Below, in pieces: positions 51,139 through 55,896 of a DNA stretch of 55,896 nucleotides; the stretch's first letter is position 1; every line of letters starts with the position of its first letter. The translations under genes and the position numbers were made by a program. The DNA is from Paenibacillus polysaccharolyticus (GTDB taxonomy: Bacteria; Bacillota; Bacilli; Paenibacillales; Paenibacillaceae): the NCBI RefSeq assembly GCF_900102085.1, contig NZ_FMVM01000029.1, positions 1 to 55,896 of the forward strand, read 5' to 3'. Below the pieces are notes generated by a model that had not been told where the DNA came from, ran no database searches, and saw only the letters and a program-made list of their open reading frames with translations.

Positions 51139-52317
51139 ATGTCAACATTCAAAAGAGTACATCTGATCGTTATGGATTCTGTAGGAATCGGCGAAGCGCC
51201 GGATGCAGCAGAATTCGATGACTTTAACGTCGATACGTTGGGTCACATTGCACGTGAACGTGGTGGTCTGAATATGCCGCATATGGCAAGTCTTGGACTT
51301 TCCAACATTGAACCAATCCAAGGTATCCCTGTCGCGGATAAACCTAAAGCGTATTACACCAAAATGCAGGAAGCTTCCCGAGGCAAAGACACGATGACAG
51401 GTCACTGGGAGATCATGGGGTTATACATTGATACACCTTTCCGTGTGTTCGAGAATGGCTTCCCGGATGAGTTAATTCAGCGCATTGAAGAGAAAACGGG
51501 CCGTAAGGTCATTGGTAACAAACCAGCCAGCGGCACGGAGATTTTGGATGAACTGGGTGCGGAACATGTGGAAACAGGCGCGCTGATCGTATACACCTCA
51601 GCTGACTCTGTCCTGCAAATTGCAGCGCATGAAGACGTTGTACCTTTGAAAGAACTGTATGAGATCTGTGAGTTCTGTCGTGAAATCACGCTTGAAGATC
51701 CGTACATGCTCGGTCGTATTATTGCCCGTCCATTCGTTGGTGAAGCGGGGAATTGGAAACGTACGGCGAACCGTCATGACTACGCGCTCAAACCATTTGG
51801 ACGCACGGTGATGAATGAATTGAAAGATGGCGGTCTGGATGTGATTGCTTTGGGTAAAATCTCTGACATTTATGACGGTGAAGGCGTAACGAAAGCTGTT
51901 CGTACTGTGTCCAATATGGATGGGATGGACAAGTTGTCTGAGACGCTGGACGAAGAGTTCACTGGACTCAGCTTCCTGAACCTGGTTGATTTTGATGCAT
52001 TATACGGTCACCGCCGTGATCCACAAGGTTATGCGCAAGCCCTTGAAGATTATGATGCACGTTTACCTGAGATTTTTGCGAAAATGACAAACGATGATCT
52101 GCTGTTGATTACAGCCGACCATGGTAACGATCCAACCTACCGCGGCACAGATCATACGCGTGAATATGTACCACTGCTGGCTTACTCCCCGCGTTTCAGC
52201 GAGGGTAAAAAGCTTGAACTGCGTAGCACGTTTGCCGATCTTGGTGCAACCGTGGCAGATAACTTTGGTGTGAAATTACCGGAGTATGGAAAAAGCTTCT
52301 TGAATGAGTTGAAGTAA
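51139..52317 (+). CDS. deoB: Phosphopentomutase
   Basis: A 392-residue alkaline-phosphatase-superfamily mutase that converts (deoxy)ribose-1-phosphate to the 5-phosphate, feeding DeoC. Metal and catalytic motifs are VMDSVGIGEAPDA with Asp, the phosphothreonine loop RGKDTMTGHWEIMG, and C-terminal ITADHGNDPTYRGTDHTREYVP with Asp/His ligands. GGAAGGAG precedes the ATG. It follows nupC by 36 bases. Confidence 0.96.
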   Translation: MSTFKRVHLIVMDSVGIGEAPDAAEFDDFNVDTLGHIARERGGLNMPHMASLGLSNIEPIQGIPVADKPKAYYTKMQEASRGKDTMTGHWEIMGLYIDTPFRVFENGFPDELIQRIEEKTGRKVIGNKPASGTEILDELGAEHVETGALIVYTSADSVLQIAAHEDVVPLKELYEICEFCREITLEDPYMLGRIIARPFVGEAGNWKRTANRHDYALKPFGRTVMNELKDGGLDVIALGKISDIYDGEGVTKAVRTVSNMDGMDKLSETLDEEFTGLSFLNLVDFDALYGHRRDPQGYAQALEDYDARLPEIFAKMTNDDLLLITADHGNDPTYRGTDHTREYVPLLAYSPRFSEGKKLELRSTFADLGATVADNFGVKLPEYGKSFLNELK

Positions 52318-52357
52318 ACCACTTTTAGGTGCGAATTTGTTAATTGCATTTTGAATA

Positions 52358-52425
52358 GTATCTTGGGCAGAGAGGGCATCTAGATGATTGGGTTGATCCT
52401 GAACGTGCCTGCTCTGCCGAGATAC
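52358..52425 (+). repeat. Long hairpin between deoB and deoD
   Basis: GTATCTTGGGCAGAG (52358-52372) pairs with CTCTGCCGAGATAC (52412-52425) over 14 pairs with one bulged base. A perfect 10-base palindrome CATCTAGATG (52377-52386) lies in the loop. The 3' arm has no T run, so it is not a normal terminator; it may affect mRNA processing or stability within the operon. Confidence 0.6.
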
Positions 52426-52597
52426 GAAGCGCTGTGCCATGATGCTAAACTCTGGGTAATTTCTGAGACATCGGAGCGGCATAAGATGCGATAATATACT
52501 TTACATTAACAAAACTTGACATCAAAAAGAATCGACATTAAGAACTCGAGATCATCTAAATCGTACTACAGATCATCTATATCGGAGGAGATTACAC

Positions 52598-53305
52598 ATG
52601 AGTACACATATCGGAGCAAAACCAGGAGATATCGCAGAAACGATCCTTTTGCCAGGAGATCCGCTACGCGCCAAATACATTGCTGACACGTATCTGGAAG
52701 ACGTTGTTTGTTACAACGAAGTTCGTGGCATGCTCGGTTTCACAGGTACATATCAAGGTCACCGGATTTCGGTGCAAGGTTCAGGTATGGGGATTCCATC
52801 CTTCGCAATCTATGCGAACGAGCTTATTAGCGAATATGGCGTAAAAAACTTGATTCGTGTAGGTACTTGCGGAGGAATGCAGGAACATGTACGTGTACGT
52901 GATGTGATCCTTGCTCAAGCAGCTTGTACCGATTCCAGCATGAACAAACATGTTTTCGGTGGATACGACTTCTCACCAATTGCAACGTTCTCGTTGTTGA
53001 AAGAAGCCTATGACCGTGCCACTGCAAAAGGCATGAAAATCCACGTAGGTAACGTATTTAGCTCCGATTCCTTCTATCGCGATGACCGTTCCGTGACAGA
53101 GAAATTGATGAAACACGGCGTGCTTGGTGTGGAGATGGAAACAACAGCCCTTTACACGATTGCCGCGAAATTTGGCGTGAACGCTTTGACAATCCTGACC
53201 GTAAGTGATCACTTGCTGACAGGCGAAGAAACATCAGCTGAAGAGCGTCAAAAAACATTTAACGACATGATGGTTGTGGCGTTGGATACAGCAATTACAC
53301 TGTAA
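52598..53305 (+). CDS. deoD: Purine nucleoside phosphorylase (DeoD type)
   Basis: A 235-residue hexameric phosphorylase that splits purine (deoxy)nucleosides into base and (deoxy)ribose-1-phosphate. N-terminal ILLPGDPLRAKYIA holds phosphate-binding residues, GSGMGIPSFAIYANELI and RVGTCGGMQEHVRVRDVILAQAA are the typical blocks, VEMETTALYTIAAKF gives the ribose site and VSDHLLTG carries the base-binding Asp. GGAGGAG precedes the ATG. It is separated from deoB by 280 bases with a long hairpin, and followed by the paired 169-bp repeats. Confidence 0.95.
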   Translation: MSTHIGAKPGDIAETILLPGDPLRAKYIADTYLEDVVCYNEVRGMLGFTGTYQGHRISVQGSGMGIPSFAIYANELISEYGVKNLIRVGTCGGMQEHVRVRDVILAQAACTDSSMNKHVFGGYDFSPIATFSLLKEAYDRATAKGMKIHVGNVFSSDSFYRDDRSVTEKLMKHGVLGVEMETTALYTIAAKFGVNALTILTVSDHLLTGEETSAEERQKTFNDMMVVALDTAITL

Positions 53306-53308
53306 ACA

Positions 53309-53477
53309 TATCGAAACTGGTGTTGAAGCATGGAGTGGAGGAACTGGAATCGATTCTGGAGAAGCGAAGCGCTCGCCTTTGTTTTCACATTTTAACCTCA
53401 GTAAAGGTGATTCAAAAAAAGGTGAAGACAACAGCGATCGAAAGAACGATCCATAGCCGGAACGGCTCCTGCTCAAC
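53309..53477 (+). repeat. 169-bp structured repeat, copy B
   Basis: First of two direct repeats exactly 200 bases apart and nearly identical. Visible paired elements: a palindrome GAATCGATTC, a short GCGA/TCGC hairpin (about 53364-53376), a main stem 53381-53393 with 53417-53429 (12 of 13 paired, one G-T), an inner ACCT/AGGT, GATCG/CGATC across AAAGAA, and AGCCG/CGGCT across GAA. It starts 3 bases after the deoD stop. Confidence 0.8.
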
Positions 53478-53508
53478 GGTATACATTAAAAACAATCCCT
53501 AATGATTG

Positions 53509-53677
53509 TATCGAAACTGGTGTTGAAGCATGGAGTGGAGGAACCGGAATCGATTCTGGAGAAGCAAAGCGTGCGCCTTTGTTTTCACATTTTAACCTTA
53601 GTAAAGGTGATTCAAGAAAAATGTGAAGACAACAGCGATCGAAAGAACGATCCGGGTCCGGAACGGCCCCGCTCAAC
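53509..53677 (+). repeat. 169-bp structured repeat, copy C
   Basis: Second copy. Substitutions relative to copy B largely keep or improve pairing: the main stem is fully paired (53581-53593 with 53618-53630), the inner hairpin becomes ACCTT/AAGGT, and the last hairpin changes an outer A-T pair to G-C although it gains one mismatch. One single-base insertion is compensated by a deletion at the end. It lies 40 bases before the pdp start. Confidence 0.8.
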
Positions 53678-53718
53678 ACGTGTCCTAGACAATCCATTTT
53701 ACAAAAGGAGAGATCATC

Positions 53719-55020
53719 ATGAGAATGGTAGACATTATTGCTAAAAAACGTGACGGAAAAGAACTGACCACAGAAGAGATCGATTTCGTCGTTCAAGGAT
53801 ATACGCAAGGAGAAATCCCGGATTATCAGGTCAGCGCATGGGCGATGGCTGTATTTTTCAAGGATATGACGGATAAGGAACGTGCCGATCTGACGATGTC
53901 GATGGTAAACTCCGGCGAAACGATCGATCTTTCGGCTATTGAAGGTGTTAAAGTTGACAAGCACTCCACCGGAGGCGTGGGAGACACGACGACACTGGTA
54001 CTTGCGCCACTCGTTGCTGCACTGGATGTACCTGTTGCGAAGATGTCTGGTCGTGGCCTGGGACACACGGGCGGTACTACGGACAAGCTGGAATCCGTTG
54101 CTGGGTTCCACGTTGAGTTGGAAAAAGAAGAGTTTATTCGTCTCGTAAACGAACATAAAGTAGCGGTTATCGGTCAAAGTGGCAACCTGACACCTGCGGA
54201 CAAAAAGCTGTATGCACTTCGTGACGTAACGGCAACGGTAAACTCGATCCCATTGATCGCCAGCTCCATCATGAGCAAAAAAATCGCAGCAGGTGCAGAT
54301 GCGATCGTACTGGACGTAAAAACAGGCGCAGGTGCGTTTATGAAAACAACAGAAGATGCTAAAGAGTTGGCACACGCCATGGTTAGCATTGGTAACAATG
54401 TAGGACGTAAAACAATGGCGGTTATCTCCGATATGTCCCAGCCACTGGGTCTTGCCATCGGGAACGCTCTGGAAGTGAAAGAAGCGATTCTTACACTGCA
54501 AGGTAAAGGTCCGAAAGATCTGGAAGAACTGTGCCTGGCACTAGGACGTCAGATGGTATATCTTGCAGGTAAAGCAGATTCACTGGAGCAGGCGGAAGAG
54601 AAACTCAAAGAAGTGATCCAGAACGGTAAAGCACTGGAGAAATTTAAACATTTCTTGGCCAATCAAGGCGGCGATGCTTCTGTGGTCGATCACCCAGAGC
54701 GCTTGCCACAAGCACAATATCTAATTGAAGTTCCAGCAGATCGTGACGGGTATGTAGCTGGAATCGTTGCAGATGAGATCGGAACGGCTGCGATGTTACT
54801 TGGTGCAGGTCGTGCAACGAAAGAGTCTGAGATCGATCTGGCGGTTGGTTTGATGCTGAACAAAAAAGTTGGTGATTCAGTGAAAGCCGGTGAATCTCTG
54901 GTAACCATTCATGCGAATCGTGAAGATGTCGATGCGGTGATTGCGAAAATCAAGGAAAACATTACCATTGCAGATCATGCCGATGCACCTGTATTGGTTC
55001 ATGATATCGTAACGGAGTAA
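53719..55020 (+). CDS. pdp: Pyrimidine-nucleoside phosphorylase
   Basis: A 433-residue phosphorylase for uridine, thymidine and deoxyuridine, close to Bacillus subtilis Pdp across its length. Key blocks are VDKHSTGGVGDTTTLVLAPL and KMSGRGLGHTGGTTDKLE (phosphate and ribose site), RDVTATVNSIPLIASSIMSKKIAAG (pyrimidine site), and C-terminal ADEIGTAAMLLGAGRATKE. AAAGGAGAG precedes the ATG. It is the last gene of the deo run; a terminator follows 170 bases later. Confidence 0.95.
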   Translation: MRMVDIIAKKRDGKELTTEEIDFVVQGYTQGEIPDYQVSAWAMAVFFKDMTDKERADLTMSMVNSGETIDLSAIEGVKVDKHSTGGVGDTTTLVLAPLVAALDVPVAKMSGRGLGHTGGTTDKLESVAGFHVELEKEEFIRLVNEHKVAVIGQSGNLTPADKKLYALRDVTATVNSIPLIASSIMSKKIAAGADAIVLDVKTGAGAFMKTTEDAKELAHAMVSIGNNVGRKTMAVISDMSQPLGLAIGNALEVKEAILTLQGKGPKDLEELCLALGRQMVYLAGKADSLEQAEEKLKEVIQNGKALEKFKHFLANQGGDASVVDHPERLPQAQYLIEVPADRDGYVAGIVADEIGTAAMLLGAGRATKESEIDLAVGLMLNKKVGDSVKAGESLVTIHANREDVDAVIAKIKENITIADHADAPVLVHDIVTE

Positions 55021-55192
55021 AAGGAAAAATAAGGTAGAATGACGGAATAGATAAGCAAGGTAACGATGCACTCATGACTTACCTGCTGATTGCAGTCCGC
55101 TAGACTGCCACAAAACTGCCGCAAGATCCCTTACTGGCACACAGTTGTAGATACACACTTGTAAACATACAGGTGAACATAATATAAGAAAG

Positions 55193-55229
55193 AAGACGGA
55201 GCAGATATAATCTGCCCGTCTTTTTTTGT
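55193..55229 (+). terminator. Intrinsic terminator after pdp
   Basis: AAGACGG pairs with CCGTCTT, with inner GCAGAT/ATCTGC, followed by TTTTTTT. It closes the deo operon. Confidence 0.85.
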
Positions 55230-55518
55230 TCGGAGACGACGTGCACGTAAACTCGAAACACGGCTGAGCACATAATACGACAATCCTCAGTCCGATGTTC
55301 TGGTTCTCTATGAACCTTGAAAATGTTGCTTAACCGCTCTTCGTTAGTTTAAATTGTCATTATCATCATGATTATCAGCTCGGCTACTAACTTGTGTGCA
55401 AATGGAGCGTCTAAAACGATCCAATGAGATTAATTTTCTAATGATCACAAGGAACGCTATTTGAGCTATTTCCCGCGTTTAAATATTCTAACGATCACAG
55501 TGGAGCTAGAATAAAAAG
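55230..55518 (+). repeat. Gene-free region with three related short repeats before the IS
   Basis: Related units TCTAAAACGATCCAATGAG (about 55410), TTCTAATGATCACAAGGA (about 55436) and TTCTAACGATCACAGTGG (about 55487) occur in one orientation. The last ends 12 bases before the IS start. They look like an intergenic repeat family into or next to which the IS inserted. No gene is supported in the rest of this stretch. Confidence 0.5.
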
Positions 55519-55896
55519 TGGACACCTGTTAACGGACGGAAGGATAATAAGGCTAACGGAGGTGTGTCCACATGGGAGAACAACGGCAACGATACAATGA
55601 AGAATTCAAGAAACAAACGGTAAAATTTATTCAAGAACAGACCAAGACACTCGGAGACTTGGCAGAAGAACTCAACATTCCAAAAAGTACACTACACCAG
55701 TGGATGGGCAAGTATCGCGAACTTAAACATGAGCCTGTAGCTAGCGTAGATCGAGTGAAAGAACTGGAAGCAGAGCTTAAAGAAATGCGCCGGTTACTTC
55801 AAGAGAAAGAGCATACGCTTGCGGACACGCAAGAGGAACTGGCTATTGTAAAAAAAGCAGTGCACATCTTCAGCAAACCAAAGCGCTAAGGTTTCA
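55519..55896 (+). mobile_element. IS3-family insertion sequence, left end (cut by window edge)
   Basis: Starts with TGGACACCTGTTAACGG at 55519, inverted to the GTGTCCA end of the element at the left edge, then orfA with a good ribosome site (GGAGGTG). The element continues past the window. It has the same orientation as the left-edge element and could be another copy of the same IS. Confidence 0.75.
55572..55889 (+). CDS. IS3-family transposase OrfA
   Basis: A 105-residue protein with a helix-turn-helix (EFKKQTVKFIQEQTKTLGDLAEELNIPKSTLHQWMGKY) and a C-terminal leucine-zipper-like coil (VKELEAELKEMRRLLQEKEHTLADTQEELAIVKKA), ending FSKPKR. OrfA binds the IS ends and, after a -1 frameshift, forms OrfAB transposase. 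The stop is 7 bases before the window edge, so orfB and the slippery site are not visible. Confidence 0.92.
   Translation: MGEQRQRYNEEFKKQTVKFIQEQTKTLGDLAEELNIPKSTLHQWMGKYRELKHEPVASVDRVKELEAELKEMRRLLQEKEHTLADTQEELAIVKKAVHIFSKPKR

Noticed and set aside
53473..54501. 342-codon open frame opposite pdp and repeat copy C
   Set aside because: It is antisense to a highly conserved phosphorylase and extends into the repeat; composition is unlike the neighbouring proteins.
1..55896. Composite transposon spanning the window
   Set aside because: The segment carries ordinary metabolic operons, the IS identities at the two edges cannot be compared because they expose different parts, and target duplications are not visible.
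1..55896. Prophage, CRISPR-cas, toxin-antitoxin or biosynthetic gene cluster
   Set aside because: I found no integrase other than IS transposase, no cas-type or phage structural genes, no toxin-antitoxin pair, and no NRPS/PKS or RiPP genes. The small proteins at 599, 8082, 25460, 37053 and 46323 lack partners that would suggest one.

Overview
The window looks like chromosomal DNA of a spore-former-type Firmicute, most likely Paenibacillus or a close relative. The reasons are strong GGAGG ribosome sites, frequent GTG/TTG starts, many stem-loop plus T-run terminators, a purine-catabolism cluster in the Bacillus pucABCDE order, a Bacillus-type DeoR with a deo operon, and a secreted GH26 mannanase carrying X2 and CBM3 modules. 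This genus assignment is an inference; no rRNA or tRNA gene is present.

Left edge (1-5.1 kb): the 3' end of an IS3-family element abuts the tail of a membrane-protease-like gene (relic). Next is an ABC-F ribosome-protection-type gene whose leader holds a 10-codon ORF and a hairpin that can mask its Shine-Dalgarno site. A secreted protein and an ECF sigma/anti-sigma pair follow. Middle left (5.2-15.1 kb): tandem M29 aminopeptidases, a small acidic protein, an MBL hydrolase, an aldose-1-epimerase-like protein, fumarase (fumC) and a large CHASE3-HAMP-GAF hybrid histidine kinase.

Purine catabolism (15.3-25.3 kb): a PucR-type regulator, then one co-directional run of uraD, uraH, an amidohydrolase-type deaminase and xanthine dehydrogenase genes pucABCDE. 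Together they could take purine bases through xanthine to urate and from hydroxyisourate to allantoin, but the urate-oxidising enzyme between these two halves is not in the window. A small anchored protein and the mannanase with a good cre site follow.

29.2-41.7 kb: glpX; a LacI regulator with a perfect palindrome over its probable promoter leading a Gfo/Idh/MocA - ThuA-like - Gfo/Idh/MocA operon; a two-gene AdaA/SPL-like radical SAM operon; a lipoprotein gene broken by an in-frame stop; a third Gfo/Idh/MocA protein; a methyltransferase and an NAD-dependent epimerase. 40.6-46.1 kb: a divergent LacI regulator and an L-fucose operon (fucI, FGGY kinase, fucA) with operator-like and cre-like sites between them.

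47.8-55.0 kb: deoR followed by deoC-nupC-deoB-deoD-pdp, a complete deoxyribonucleoside uptake and degradation set. Its intergenic gaps are unusually rich in structure: a long hairpin between deoB and deoD, and two tandem 169-bp repeats between deoD and pdp. A diverged third copy of the repeat core lies at 40.5 kb, and the paired arms differ between copies while pairing is kept, which suggests a structured RNA or hairpin repeat family. The right edge holds short repeats and the 5' end of an IS3-family element (orfA) in the same orientation as the left one.
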